Source of the DNA: Flavobacterium aquicola
GTDB taxonomy: Bacteria; Bacteroidota; Bacteroidia; Flavobacteriales; Flavobacteriaceae
Reading direction: 5' to 3'
Assembly: GCF_003385115.1 (NCBI RefSeq)
Contig: NZ_QUNI01000001.1
Span: 372,001 to 436,000 of the forward strand
Length of the DNA stretch: 64,000 nt
Shown one piece after another: positions 8,695-18,608 of the stretch (position 1 is the stretch's first letter; every line of letters starts with the position of its first letter). The notes under the pieces were generated by a model. It was not told the DNA's origin and ran no database searches. It saw nothing but the letters and a program-made list of their open reading frames with translations. The position numbers and the translations under genes were made by a program.

Positions 8695-9000
8695 ATGAAA
8701 AGATTAAAACAGCGTTGGGGAATTACTTCTAATTACGACCTTGTAATTATCTTTATCGTTTTTGCTATAAACGGTTCTTTGTCAGCAAAAATATCCGGTT
8801 ATTTTATGGGGTGTTTTGGCTGGAGTAAAGACAATATGCATTGGTTTTTATATTACCTTGTTTTACTTCTTTTAGTATTGCCCCTCTACCCCTTTTTACT
8901 TATGGTTTTTGGCTATCTATTTGGCCAGTCAAAATTCTTTTTTCCTTTTTCAAAAAAAATGCTCAGAAGCATGGGATTGGGATTTATTTTTAAAGAATAA
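8695..9000 (+). CDS. Small membrane protein, DUF6787-like
   Basis: A 101-residue integral membrane protein with two predicted helices, around residues 15-35 and 50-75. It begins with a basic KRLKQRWGI segment and ends in a basic, aromatic tail. The WGI-then-hydrophobic layout resembles the DUF6787 family common in Flavobacteriia. It ends 9 nt from the oppositely oriented next gene. No function is known. Confidence 0.75.
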   Translation: MKRLKQRWGITSNYDLVIIFIVFAINGSLSAKISGYFMGCFGWSKDNMHWFLYYLVLLLLVLPLYPFLLMVFGYLFGQSKFFFPFSKKMLRSMGLGFIFKE

Positions 9001-9009
9001 AATAACTTC

Positions 9010-9309
9010 TCATCGGGCATTTCCTTTAATCCAATAGGTGTAAATCCAAGTAATCGTAAAAGACGGAATTACATCGGTAAAAGGAATAATTTCCTCAACA
9101 AAAGTTAGAATACCTGCTACCCTTCCTACTCGGCCTGCATACATTTTGGTCATTAAAAAACCGGCCAGTGGTGCCCAAACTACATCTGCAAATTCGCCAA
9201 TTCCCGGAATTACAAATGATATCATTCCCACTGCATCAAAAAGAACACCTAATAAAAACTTGGTTACTTTTTGTTTTTGAAAATTAGCTTCTGTTTCTAA
9301 ATTATCCAT
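9010..9309 (-). CDS. Small conserved membrane protein of unknown function
   Basis: A 99-residue protein with a charged N-terminus and hydrophobic segments around residues 20-55 (VGMISFVIPGIGEFADVVWA) and 63-92. The middle carries the Gly/Pro-rich PGIGEFADVVWAPLAG block, which suggests a re-entrant or helical-hairpin membrane segment. It is convergent with the DUF6787-like gene and divergent from the ABC ATPase gene. I do not recognise a family with a known role. Confidence 0.7.
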   Translation of the reverse strand: MDNLETEANFQKQKVTKFLLGVLFDAVGMISFVIPGIGEFADVVWAPLAGFLMTKMYAGRVGRVAGILTFVEEIIPFTDVIPSFTITWIYTYWIKGNAR

Positions 9310-9445
9310 TTTATTACAATTGTTTCAGATATAAATCTACAAAATCCAAATCGGAAAACAATTAAAATTAAAAAGTTAAAAATTGCCGAAGCCATTATAA
9401 TATCGGCAGAAACTTTTGTTTCTTTGTGAAAACAGTTTCAAAACA

Positions 9446-10120
9446 ATGATACACGCAAAAAATATACATAAATTTTACGATCAGCTTGAAGTATTAAAAG
9501 GAGTAGATTTACATATTAAAAAAGGCGAAATTGTTTCGATTGTTGGTGCTTCGGGAGCTGGAAAGACTACGCTTTTGCAAATATTAGGAACATTGGACAA
9601 ACCAAGTTCGGCAGTAAAAGAAAATGAAACCTCGTTAGTTATAAACAATGAGGATATTTTAAAAATGAACGATAAATCTTTATCTAAATTCAGGAATTTA
9701 AATTTGGGATTTATTTTTCAATTCCATCAATTATTACCTGAATTTACTGCTTTAGAAAATGTTTGTATTCCCGCTTATATTGCAGGCAAAAAAGTTTCTG
9801 AAACCGAAAAAGAAGCAAAAAAACTGTTAGAGTATTTAGGATTATCCCACAGAATAAATCACAAGCCAAACGAACTTTCGGGAGGTGAACAGCAGCGTGT
9901 AGCCGTCGCTAGAGCGTTAATCAATAAACCGGATGTTATTTTTGCAGATGAACCCTCAGGTAATCTCGACACGCATTCGGCCGAAAATTTACATCAACTA
10001 TTTTTTCAGCTTCGAGATGAATTCGGACAAACTCTTGTGATTGTAACTCATAATGAAGAATTGGCAAATATGGCCGACAGAAAATTAATTATGGTAGATG
10101 GCCAAATTAGTAATCCGTAA
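9446..10120 (+). CDS. ABC transporter ATP-binding protein, LolD/MacB type
   Basis: The ATPase subunit of an ABC system of the lipoprotein-release or MacB group, 224 residues. The Walker A motif is GASGAGKTT (34-42), the signature [15 protein letters not shown], Walker [13 protein letters not shown], and the switch His lies in IVTHNEE. I chose the ATG at 9446 over an in-frame TTG 30 nt upstream because the family starts close to the IHKFYD beta-strand. No permease gene is adjacent; the next gene, 6 nt downstream, is a TIGR02757 protein. Close spacing suggests cotranscription. Confidence 0.9.
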   Translation: MIHAKNIHKFYDQLEVLKGVDLHIKKGEIVSIVGASGAGKTTLLQILGTLDKPSSAVKENETSLVINNEDILKMNDKSLSKFRNLNLGFIFQFHQLLPEFTALENVCIPAYIAGKKVSETEKEAKKLLEYLGLSHRINHKPNELSGGEQQRVAVARALINKPDVIFADEPSGNLDTHSAENLHQLFFQLRDEFGQTLVIVTHNEELANMADRKLIMVDGQISNP

Positions 10121-10126
10121 CAAATA

Positions 10127-10891
10127 ATGAATCAGACTGAGCTCAAAGATTTTCTTGACCAAAAAGTGCTTCAATACAATACACTCGATTTCATTGAAAG
10201 TGATCCAGTTCAAATTCCGCATTTATTTTCTCAAAAAGAAGACATCGAAATTGCAGGTTTTTTGAGCGCAACTATTGCTTGGGGCAACCGCAAAATGATT
10301 ATCAAAAACTCCCGGAAAATGATAGATTTGATGGGAAATTCGCCTTATGATTTTGTTCTTTCGCACAGCGAAAACAATCTGGAACAATTAGATTCTTTTG
10401 TCCACAGAACCTTTAATGGGCAGGATTTCATAAGTTTTATTAAAGGATTACAACACATTTATAAAAATCACGGGGGACTCGAAGCTGTTTTTACTAAAAA
10501 TCAGGAAACAGATTCGATGCAAAAAAGCATTTCTGAATTCAAAAAAATATTCTTCGAAATGCAGCTTCAAAACAGAGCCCAAAAACATATTTCAGATCCC
10601 ATGAATGGTTCTGCTGCAAAACGCATTAACATGTACCTTAGATGGATGTGCCGTCAGGACAACAAAGGTGTGGATTTGGGTATATGGAAAAACATATCAC
10701 CTTCACTCCTGTCTTGTCCCCTCGATGTCCATTCTGGAAATGTAGCACGGAAACTAGGTTTGCTTACTAGAAAGCAAAACGATGGAAAAGCATTAGCGGC
10801 ACTTGATATAAAACTTCGTGAACTTGACGCAAACGATCCTGTAAAATACGATTTTGCTTTATTTGGATTAGGCGTTTTTGAGGGGTTTTAA
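10127..10891 (+). CDS. TIGR02757 (DUF2400) family protein
   Basis: A 254-residue soluble protein of a family widespread in Bacteroidota whose biochemical role is not established. Recognisable blocks are the start motif ending in DPVQIPH, the ATIAWGNRKMIIKN segment, the RTFNGQDF block, RWMCRQDN, and a C-terminal CPLDVHSGNVARKLGL block. It follows the LolD-type ATPase by only 6 nt. Its last 24 nt overlap the 3' end of the convergent DUF2971 gene. Confidence 0.88.
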   Translation: MNQTELKDFLDQKVLQYNTLDFIESDPVQIPHLFSQKEDIEIAGFLSATIAWGNRKMIIKNSRKMIDLMGNSPYDFVLSHSENNLEQLDSFVHRTFNGQDFISFIKGLQHIYKNHGGLEAVFTKNQETDSMQKSISEFKKIFFEMQLQNRAQKHISDPMNGSAAKRINMYLRWMCRQDNKGVDLGIWKNISPSLLSCPLDVHSGNVARKLGLLTRKQNDGKALAALDIKLRELDANDPVKYDFALFGLGVFEGF

Positions 10892-12229
10892 AATATCTCT
10901 TTTTTTAGCCTCTCTAAATTTCCCATTCTCACCATAAATTCCTAAATATCCATTTTTTTCAACAATGTAATATTCTCCATAATTATTTTCATAATCTAAT
11001 CTTATTGAGTCTTTGTTATCTGTTTCCATAACTTCTTCAATTAACTCATATGAATCTGAAAGCCCATTTTTAGCAAAAAATGATTTCATAAATAATTTTC
11101 CATTTTCGTTAACTAAGAAATATTTACATGGCGTAACAGAAAAATTATCTTCCCATGTTTCTAAAATATTTCCAATAACTATAACTTTATCTAAATCTTC
11201 AATATTTTCCTTTTTTGCACCTAGAATTTTAATTTCAAATTCTGGTGAAAAATGTGCTGTGGCCCACGCAAGATTTTTAATTGAATCTCCTTTCAAGTAA
11301 AAGAATATAAAGACCCTTTCCGCATTTTTAAACATTTCCTCTTTAATTTTTTTTGCTAACCACTTTATCGATTTTTCATCAATGTAAGATTCAATTTCAA
11401 TAGTAATATTTGCTTTACTTTCTCTTATGTACTTTTTTTCGAGAATATCAATTTTTACATCTCCAATTCTTGAAATTATATTGGGGATTTTTTTAAAATA
11501 ACTGATTTCTTCTTTAAAAACATCATTTATTAATTCTCTTTCAAATTGATAAGTTTTGGGAATCTGTTTTATTTGATAAAATTTTATTCCTCGTCCCTCA
11601 AGAGTATTCATTAAAATTTCTTTTTGATTCTCAGACATATTCAAGCCAAAGTATATTCCCTTTACTGCTTCAAAATCATACGAATGATTTCCAAAAAAAT
11701 CAGTAATTATTCTATACTCCTTTTCATATTCCCATCTTATTGATTTATGACCAGCAATTTTTTTTACGATATATTCAGTTCTATGATTATTAATGTCTTT
11801 CATAGAATATTGAGGCGGTTCTTTACTATACTCAATATCAAACGCATACAAACCAAACGATTTATCACAATTAAGCAATTTGTCCAAATCATATTCTATA
11901 CAAAATCCTTTGTGAGAATTTGCGTAATGCGCCCACAGTAATTCATCAACATATGTCTTGGACAAAGAATAAATACCAAGCGTCTTTTTTCTAACATGAA
12001 ATAGATTACGTACAGCATCTTGCACATTCAAAATCTTTTTTTCTTTGTCTGTTCCAAACAAGAAACTTAATGATCTAGCTTGAGTTACAAATTTATCAGT
12101 ACAAACTAAAGTTTCACATGGATCGTTTAATAAATCATGTTTAGGTGCAAAAAATACATTATTTTTAATAGAAGATAAATCTCTTTCAAAAATAGTTTCA
12201 TCACCGCCTCTATATTTGTAAACTAGCAT
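10868..12229 (-). CDS. DUF2971 protein with an additional C-terminal domain
   Basis: A 453-residue protein without signal peptide. The first ~230 residues match the DUF2971 pattern: a YKYRGGDE start, LNDPCE, a SLSKTYVDELLWAHYANSHKGFCIEYD core, and later IRWEYEKEYRI. DUF2971 proteins are often stand-alone and of unknown function. Here a second part of ~200 residues follows: an amphipathic helical stretch, a RVFIFFYLKG strand, and a WATAHFSPEFEIKILG block that recurs, from memory, in other unannotated bacterial proteins. The gene looks more AT-rich than its neighbours and overlaps the preceding gene tail-to-tail by 24 nt. It could be an accessory insertion. Confidence 0.75.
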   Translation of the reverse strand: MLVYKYRGGDETIFERDLSSIKNNVFFAPKHDLLNDPCETLVCTDKFVTQARSLSFLFGTDKEKKILNVQDAVRNLFHVRKKTLGIYSLSKTYVDELLWAHYANSHKGFCIEYDLDKLLNCDKSFGLYAFDIEYSKEPPQYSMKDINNHRTEYIVKKIAGHKSIRWEYEKEYRIITDFFGNHSYDFEAVKGIYFGLNMSENQKEILMNTLEGRGIKFYQIKQIPKTYQFERELINDVFKEEISYFKKIPNIISRIGDVKIDILEKKYIRESKANITIEIESYIDEKSIKWLAKKIKEEMFKNAERVFIFFYLKGDSIKNLAWATAHFSPEFEIKILGAKKENIEDLDKVIVIGNILETWEDNFSVTPCKYFLVNENGKLFMKSFFAKNGLSDSYELIEEVMETDNKDSIRLDYENNYGEYYIVEKNGYLGIYGENGKFREAKKRDILKPLKNA

Positions 12230-12431
12230 TTATTCATTTTTTGATTTTAAAGATAATATTTTTAATTAATTATTTATTCATGTTGTTTTTGATTGGAATT
12301 AATTTCATTTCCTATCAAAACTGCATTTATTTTTCTACTTTTAGAATATTAATTATCTTTATGTAATCTTTAATAAAAAAGAATAGATTATTTGTTAAGT
12401 TTTTCATTAACACCAAACGCCCTTTTTATTA

Positions 12432-13493
12432 ATGGAGGTATTCATTCATTACTTTATCCGGATTATATTACCCATACTAATTATCGGGTGCGCTTTATTA
12501 ATCGCAGTTTTAATCATCAACAGATATCGTTACGATTTATTTAGGCCAAAATTTGAAGCCGCAAAAAATGAAATTGAAAATTTCCTGACCAATATGATTT
12601 TTTCTCCTTTTGATGATACTGTCCATCAAACTGAAATGGAACAGCTAAAGAAAGTAATTCCTTTTGAAAAAAATTGGTGCAAAAGATTATTACTTAATGA
12701 AATTATCTTTTTGAAACTAAACCTAAAAGGAGGGGTTACTAATAAATTTCATTATATCTACGAACAATTTGACCTATTTCGATATACCCAAAAACTTTTA
12801 AAAAGCCGTCGTTTTTATTTAAAATGTCTGGGATTATTTCATCTGGAATCTTTAAATTACAAAAAGGGTAAGGACTACATTACACCATTATTGAATCATA
12901 AAAACAGAGATATAAAATCCAGAGCTTTTTTGGCACTGATTTCATTACATCCAAATAAATTGGAATCATTGATAGATTTTTCTCATGAAATTACAATTGC
13001 AGAAGAGATTAATATCATGGACATTTTACATCAGAAAAAAACTAAAATGCCCCAAAATCTGAAATATTGGATTGTTTCAGACAATGTATCAATCATTAAA
13101 CTCGGCATTAAACTAATGATGTTTTACAACTATACAAATGAAAATGAAAATATAGTAAAACTGCTGTTTCATGAGGATAAAACGGTACGCTATGAAGTTA
13201 TTACCGCTATTAATTTCTTATTTATTTTTGAAGCAGAATCTGAATTAATACAGCAGTTCAGTTATGAAGACACACAAAATAAGCTGGAAATTTTTAATAC
13301 TCTTTCCAAAATAGGATCGGCAGAATCCGAAAAATTTATCTCCCAATTATTAGAAAACAAAACAGAGGAAAACATCAAACTGGATGCAGTATACTGTCTC
13401 TACCAGATAAATCGCGATTATTTCAACAATCATTTTTTAGACAATGAAGATGTACAAAAAATGGTTAAACATGTCAAAGCCATCAATAAATGA
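12432..13493 (+). CDS. Membrane-anchored HEAT-like helical repeat protein
   Basis: A 353-residue protein with one N-terminal membrane helix (about residues 8-30) followed by an all-helical cytoplasmic part. From about residue 110, helix pairs such as LLNHKNRDIKSRAFLALISL and LLFHEDKTVRYEVITAIN recur with the spacing and Arg/Asp pattern of HEAT repeats. It is the first gene of a four-gene run, and its stop overlaps the start of the giant glycosyltransferase gene by 4 nt (ATGA), so translation is probably coupled. It is a likely scaffold for the synthase. The exact repeat count is uncertain. Confidence 0.8.
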   Translation: MEVFIHYFIRIILPILIIGCALLIAVLIINRYRYDLFRPKFEAAKNEIENFLTNMIFSPFDDTVHQTEMEQLKKVIPFEKNWCKRLLLNEIIFLKLNLKGGVTNKFHYIYEQFDLFRYTQKLLKSRRFYLKCLGLFHLESLNYKKGKDYITPLLNHKNRDIKSRAFLALISLHPNKLESLIDFSHEITIAEEINIMDILHQKKTKMPQNLKYWIVSDNVSIIKLGIKLMMFYNYTNENENIVKLLFHEDKTVRYEVITAINFLFIFEAESELIQQFSYEDTQNKLEIFNTLSKIGSAESEKFISQLLENKTEENIKLDAVYCLYQINRDYFNNHFLDNEDVQKMVKHVKAINK

Positions 13494-16400
13494 TAGATGA
13501 TATCCTGTCCATATATGCTAATTTTATAGGTGCCTTTTCCATCACTTATATTATCTGCTATTCTATATTGGCTGCTTTGTCCTATTATGCAATCAAGAAA
13601 AGCCTTAATACCAAGCATTTTATTCCTAACAATGTTATTATTAAATCCAATTATATCCCCGGCGTTTCTATTGTAGCACCCGCTTTCAACGAAGGAGCCA
13701 CTGTTGTTAACAATGTTAAATCACTGCTGTCATTAACGTATCCAAAATTTGAAATTGTATTGGTAAATGACGGGAGTTCAGATACTACATTAGAAAAACT
13801 GATTAAAGAATTCGAACTGGTAAAGGTTGATTTTTATTATCAGGAAAAAATCAAGACTCACACAGTCAGAGGGCATTATAAATCTACCAATCCGTTATAT
13901 TACAAATTATTAGTCGTTGATAAAGAAAATGCAAAAAGCAAAGCTGATGCAGTCAATGTTGGAATAAATTCTACCAAATATCCTTTATTTATCTGCACTG
14001 ATGTAGATTGTATCTTAAAAAATGATACTATCATAAAATTAGCAAAACCATTTATAGAATCAAAAAAAAGAGTTATTGCTACTGGCGCCGGTATCCGAAT
14101 ATCAAATTCGTGTGAAGTAAAAGATGGCTTTTTGGTTAAAATTCATTTCCCAAAAGGATGGCTTCCCAGATTTCAGGAACTTGAATATGTCCGGGCCTTT
14201 CTGTTTGGCAGAATGGCTTGGAGCGAAATCAATGGGCTATTGTTAGTTTCTGGTGCTTTGGGTATGTTTGACAAGGAAATTGCTGTGGCAGCAGGAGGAT
14301 ATTTCCACAAGTCATTAGGAGAAGACATGGAACTTGTAACCCGAATGAGAAAGTATATGTATGATAATAAGCTGCCTTTTTCAATACAATATATCCCGGA
14401 ATCTCTTTGCTGGACAGAAGTTCCAACCACAAAAAAAGTCTTTATTCGACAGCGTGTACGCTGGTCACGAGGATTAGTGCAGACATTGTATCTGCACAAA
14501 AATGTTTTTTTTAATCCAAAATATCAAAAAACAGGATTTCTAATATTCCCCTATTTCTTTTTCTTTGAATTTCTAATTCCTATACTGGAAGTAATTGGAG
14601 TTGTTGTATTAATTCTTAGCTTTATTTTTTTACATGAAGATTATGTTAATTTCCTTTATCTAACGCTGACTGTTTATTTATTTTACATCATCGTAACATT
14701 TATATCCATTCTGCTGGACGATGTCATCTATAAAAATTATGCCAATGCCAAAGAGATTGTTATTCTTGTATTGATGGCTATTATAGAACCTTTCTGCTAT
14801 CATCCTATAAATGTCTACGCTTCGTTAAAAGGATATTATAATTTTTTCAGTCTAAAGGAACAAAGTTGGGGAAATATGCAGCGGCAGGGTTTTACTAGTC
14901 CAGAAGCAATTAAAGAAAATCAAAATATTACTGACTATAAAATCAAAAAAATGAATTCTCACCATTTAAAATACTTGTATCTCACTACATCTTTGGCTCT
15001 TACCTTTTGGCTGTCCAGTTTGTTCGAAATCTATTCGAAAACAGCAAACGGCATTGCAAGCCTAAATATTGGTTTGGATATCTGTTATAAATTACTCAAT
15101 GATTTTTGGTCAGCCATAGTTGTGGGCATAGTTCTTTTACCACTTTTTATAGTTATTGGGTTTATACATAAAACGTTTGCAGTGCGATTCATGACCATAA
15201 TTTTCGCCTTAACGGCACTTGTACAATTTGCATTAGTAAAATACAGCTGTACTACGCTTGTCAACCTCGGAGCCGATTTATTAGGTTATTCTTTCTCAGA
15301 CATGTACCTCACGGTTACAGCATCTGAATCGCTATCGTTCATATTCTTTTTGCCATTTATAATAATTCCTTTATTGTTTTTAGGAATCTATTTTGCTTTT
15401 ACAAAAGCGAATAAAAAACAAATAGTACTCATAACCACAATTGCTTTGGTTATTATATCTGGCGGTATGAAATTCTTCGTTTCTGACCTGTCCGATTCAA
15501 AATATGAAAACAAACTGGCATTTTTAACCAAGGATATTATTCGATTCGAAAGAGATAAAAGCATAGCCAATAATGTAGAGAACATTAAATTCAAATCAGA
15601 GTACCCGATGCTGCAGCCGTTTAAAGCAACTCCAGATGTTTTGGCACCTTATTTTACTATTACGAATGAAAAACCAAATATTGTCGTTATTGTCGTAGAA
15701 GGTTTAGGGGCTGAATTTATTGGTAAAAACGAATATGCAGGATTTACGCCTTACTTAGATTCGATGATTTCCAAATCATTGTATTGGGAAAATTTTTTAA
15801 GTAACGGCGGAAGGACCTATGCCGTCCTTTCTTCGTTATTAGGTTCACTGCCTTACGGCGAAAAAGGGTTTCTGGATTTAAATCCGCTGCCATCGCATCT
15901 TTCGCTGATAAATGTGCTAAAAGCTAATAACTACAACACTTCCTTTTATTCTGGCGATGATTCTAATTTTGACAGAAAGATTAATTTTTTAAATCAGGAA
16001 AATATCGACAATGTAGTGGACAAAAATAATTATGGTCCTGGATATACTCAAACCAAAGCCAATTCAGGAGGATTTTCGTGGGGGTATCCTGATGCCGAAA
16101 TTTTTAAGAAAGCGCTAATCGAAACCAATAAAATAAAATCACCGCGTCTGGATATTATACAAACGCTTACCAATCACGAACCTTTTGATTTTCCTATAAA
16201 AAATGAGTATTTAAAAAAATTAGATGGCATTATTGCTGCGCATCCAAATTTAAACTCTCAAAAAGAAAATATCAATTCGTATAAAGATATTTTTGCCTGT
16301 TTGAACTATGCCGACAATTCGATCAGAGAGTATATGGAAGCTTATTCCAAAAGACCCGACTATAAAAACACTATTTTTATCATTACTGGTGACCATCGCT

Positions 16401-17293
16401 TGATTCCTATTGAACAGAAAGATAAATTATGCCGTTTCCATGTGCCATTATATATTTTTAGTCCGATGCTGAAAAAGGCAGAATCATTTAAATCAGTTTC
16501 TTCCCACTGGGATGTTACGCCAAGTTTAGTTTCGTTTTTGTTTAATAATTATGAATTCAACAAATTAGACCAAACCGCCTGGATGGGAAAAGGACTTGAT
16601 ACAGCAAAAGAATTCAGAAATACTCAAGAAATTCCTTTGACCCGAAACAAAGGAACTATTGACGACTTTGTTTATAAAAATTATTTTTATTCCGGCGGAG
16701 AACTGTATAAGATAAACGACAATTTTGAAATTGAAAAAACCACTGATGAGGCGGTTTTAAATACAATAACCAATAAATTTATTGCCTTTAAACAGCTAAA
16801 CACCTATTTGACCAGTAAAAATAAAATCATCCCAAAATCACTGGATTTGAACAAACAGCATGAACTTGAATTTACCAAAGAAGAGCAAATCACAATCAAT
16901 AAATTGACAAAAGGGCTGAATAGTGATCAGATTTTCATAGCTGCCAGAGATTTGGCTGCCAAAAAAGATTATAAAACCGCTCGGTTACTTTGCAATTCTA
17001 TACTCAGTGAACTGCCTAATTATGCTGATGCACAAATATTAAGAGCCAAAACACTAGGCTGGGAAAAAAACTATAAAAAAGCAGAAGAAGAATTACTGAT
17101 TGTCATCAAAAAAACACCTTTTTATGACGAGGGTTATTTAACTTTGATGGATGTATATTGGTGGGACAGCCAAAACGAGAAAAGTATAGAAATAGGTAAA
17201 CTTGCATTATCAAATGGGATCAAAAATCCTAACATACAGGTAAAAATGGAAAGGTCTCAAAAAATAATAAATAATTCAAAAAAAACAGAATAA
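13490..17293 (+). CDS. Fusion: GT2 glycosyltransferase + LTA-synthase/sulfatase-type transferase + TPR
   Basis: A 1267-residue inner-membrane protein with three modules. Residues 57-330 are a processive GT2 domain: DGSSD (94-98), DVD (171-173), GED (277-279) and QRVRW (321-325), as in PgaC and cellulose synthase. About nine membrane helices lie between residues 10 and 665. Residues 728-1020 are an alkaline-phosphatase-fold LTA-synthase-like domain. By motif its candidate metal and catalytic residues are Glu737, Thr776 (nucleophile), Asp968 and His969, with His896 and His1006 also conserved-looking. Residues 1145-1250 form TPR-like helices. The GT2 part should polymerise sugar from a nucleotide donor in the cytoplasm; the second could transfer phosphoglycerol or a similar group outside. 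It overlaps the next gene by 1 nt. Donors and product are unknown. Confidence 0.9.
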   Translation: MIDDILSIYANFIGAFSITYIICYSILAALSYYAIKKSLNTKHFIPNNVIIKSNYIPGVSIVAPAFNEGATVVNNVKSLLSLTYPKFEIVLVNDGSSDTTLEKLIKEFELVKVDFYYQEKIKTHTVRGHYKSTNPLYYKLLVVDKENAKSKADAVNVGINSTKYPLFICTDVDCILKNDTIIKLAKPFIESKKRVIATGAGIRISNSCEVKDGFLVKIHFPKGWLPRFQELEYVRAFLFGRMAWSEINGLLLVSGALGMFDKEIAVAAGGYFHKSLGEDMELVTRMRKYMYDNKLPFSIQYIPESLCWTEVPTTKKVFIRQRVRWSRGLVQTLYLHKNVFFNPKYQKTGFLIFPYFFFFEFLIPILEVIGVVVLILSFIFLHEDYVNFLYLTLTVYLFYIIVTFISILLDDVIYKNYANAKEIVILVLMAIIEPFCYHPINVYASLKGYYNFFSLKEQSWGNMQRQGFTSPEAIKENQNITDYKIKKMNSHHLKYLYLTTSLALTFWLSSLFEIYSKTANGIASLNIGLDICYKLLNDFWSAIVVGIVLLPLFIVIGFIHKTFAVRFMTIIFALTALVQFALVKYSCTTLVNLGADLLGYSFSDMYLTVTASESLSFIFFLPFIIIPLLFLGIYFAFTKANKKQIVLITTIALVIISGGMKFFVSDLSDSKYENKLAFLTKDIIRFERDKSIANNVENIKFKSEYPMLQPFKATPDVLAPYFTITNEKPNIVVIVVEGLGAEFIGKNEYAGFTPYLDSMISKSLYWENFLSNGGRTYAVLSSLLGSLPYGEKGFLDLNPLPSHLSLINVLKANNYNTSFYSGDDSNFDRKINFLNQENIDNVVDKNNYGPGYTQTKANSGGFSWGYPDAEIFKKALIETNKIKSPRLDIIQTLTNHEPFDFPIKNEYLKKLDGIIAAHPNLNSQKENINSYKDIFACLNYADNSIREYMEAYSKRPDYKNTIFIITGDHRLIPIEQKDKLCRFHVPLYIFSPMLKKAESFKSVSSHWDVTPSLVSFLFNNYEFNKLDQTAWMGKGLDTAKEFRNTQEIPLTRNKGTIDDFVYKNYFYSGGELYKINDNFEIEKTTDEAVLNTITNKFIAFKQLNTYLTSKNKIIPKSLDLNKQHELEFTKEEQITINKLTKGLNSDQIFIAARDLAAKKDYKTARLLCNSILSELPNYADAQILRAKTLGWEKNYKKAEEELLIVIKKTPFYDEGYLTLMDVYWWDSQNEKSIEIGKLALSNGIKNPNIQVKMERSQKIINNSKKTE

Positions 17294-18585
17294 TGAATAA
17301 TCATATAAAGAACGAATACGTCAATTTTCGAAAAATTTATATTTCTCTTATTATACTATTATTTTCAGGAACATTTCTAATGGCCGGACAGGAAAAAGCA
17401 TTCAAAGGCGATCCTGATGTATCATTTAAAACAGCCCGTGATCTGGCTTTTAACAAAAACAGAAAGCAGGCACAAGACACGCTGTTACACATCTTAACCA
17501 AATATCCAAATTATCATGATGTCCGTGAATTTTTGGCTTCGACTTATGCATGGGATGGAGATTATAAAAAATCCAGAACCGAATTTCAAAAAATTTTAAG
17601 CAAAGATACCAATAGAAAAACCACGTGGATAGGAGCTATTAAAAACGAAATGTGGGGAGACTCTCCTTTTCTTGCTTTGAAACTATCCAAAAAAGCACTG
17701 AAAAATTTTCCAAAAGATCCAGAAATATTGGAACTGCAGAAAAATGCTCAGGAAAGCACTATGATTCCGACTGCGACCGCAGGTAAAGTGCAAACACTAT
17801 CCAGTAAAATTCCAAACGATTCCATATCCAAAGAATCTGAATCAAGTTTGGAAAAAACAGTTCGAAATAATACAATTGGTGTTACTTCTGAAATTGATAT
17901 TTACTCGGAAGTATACGACCCTATGATTTACAATGCGATAAAATATGGACGCCAAACCAAATATGGAAGTATTATTGCAAGAGCAAATATTGATAGAAGA
18001 CTTGATGATGTGGGAACTCAGTTTGAGGTCGATTTATATCCAAAAATTGCAAAAGGAATGTATGCCTATCTAAATTTTGGCGTATCAAATTCTTCCTTAT
18101 TTCCTGATTACAGATATGGCGCAGAAATTTTTAAATCGCTTCCTAAAAGTTTTGAGGCTTCTATAGGGCTTAGAGCTTTACAATATGATACAACGACTAT
18201 GATTTATACAGGGTCTGTGACTTGGTACAACGGAAACAACTATTGGTCTTTGCGCCCTTATTTTACGCCTGGCGATAATGGTTTAAGTTCTTCTGCAACA
18301 TTAACCTTCAGAAAATACAGAAGTGATGCTGATAATTATTTCGGAATCAATGCTGGGGTTGGAATTTCGCCAGAACTTAATCAGAATTACTTTTATGCAA
18401 ATGACAAACGGATTGTAAATCTGCAGTCTCAAAAACTGAATGTAGGATATTATTTTTCTACTAACGATAAACAAAATGCCTGGGGCGCACAGCTTGGAAT
18501 TATCCATCAGGAAATTCCATTTGACCAAGGCAATTTTTTCTGGATTTCAACGCTTACATTGTCATGGGAAATCCGATTTAAATAG
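17293..18585 (+). CDS. TPR plus YaiO-type outer-membrane beta-barrel protein
   Basis: A 430-residue exported protein. After a signal segment (about residues 15-32) come TPR-like helices around 40-150, in the same style as the TPR tail of the upstream fusion (TARDLAFNKNRKQAQ against AARDLAAKKDYKTAR). A polar linker follows, then from about residue 195 alternating amphipathic strands ending in an aromatic C-terminal strand (LSWEIRFK), as expected for an outer-membrane barrel of the YaiO family. By analogy with PgaA, a TPR-barrel porin for poly-GlcNAc, it may export the polymer made by the upstream synthase. Its start codon overlaps the previous stop (TAATG). Confidence 0.85.
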   Translation: MNNHIKNEYVNFRKIYISLIILLFSGTFLMAGQEKAFKGDPDVSFKTARDLAFNKNRKQAQDTLLHILTKYPNYHDVREFLASTYAWDGDYKKSRTEFQKILSKDTNRKTTWIGAIKNEMWGDSPFLALKLSKKALKNFPKDPEILELQKNAQESTMIPTATAGKVQTLSSKIPNDSISKESESSLEKTVRNNTIGVTSEIDIYSEVYDPMIYNAIKYGRQTKYGSIIARANIDRRLDDVGTQFEVDLYPKIAKGMYAYLNFGVSNSSLFPDYRYGAEIFKSLPKSFEASIGLRALQYDTTTMIYTGSVTWYNGNNYWSLRPYFTPGDNGLSSSATLTFRKYRSDADNYFGINAGVGISPELNQNYFYANDKRIVNLQSQKLNVGYYFSTNDKQNAWGAQLGIIHQEIPFDQGNFFWISTLTLSWEIRFK

Positions 18586-18608
18586 TATGAACCAAACAGC
18601 AGATAAAG

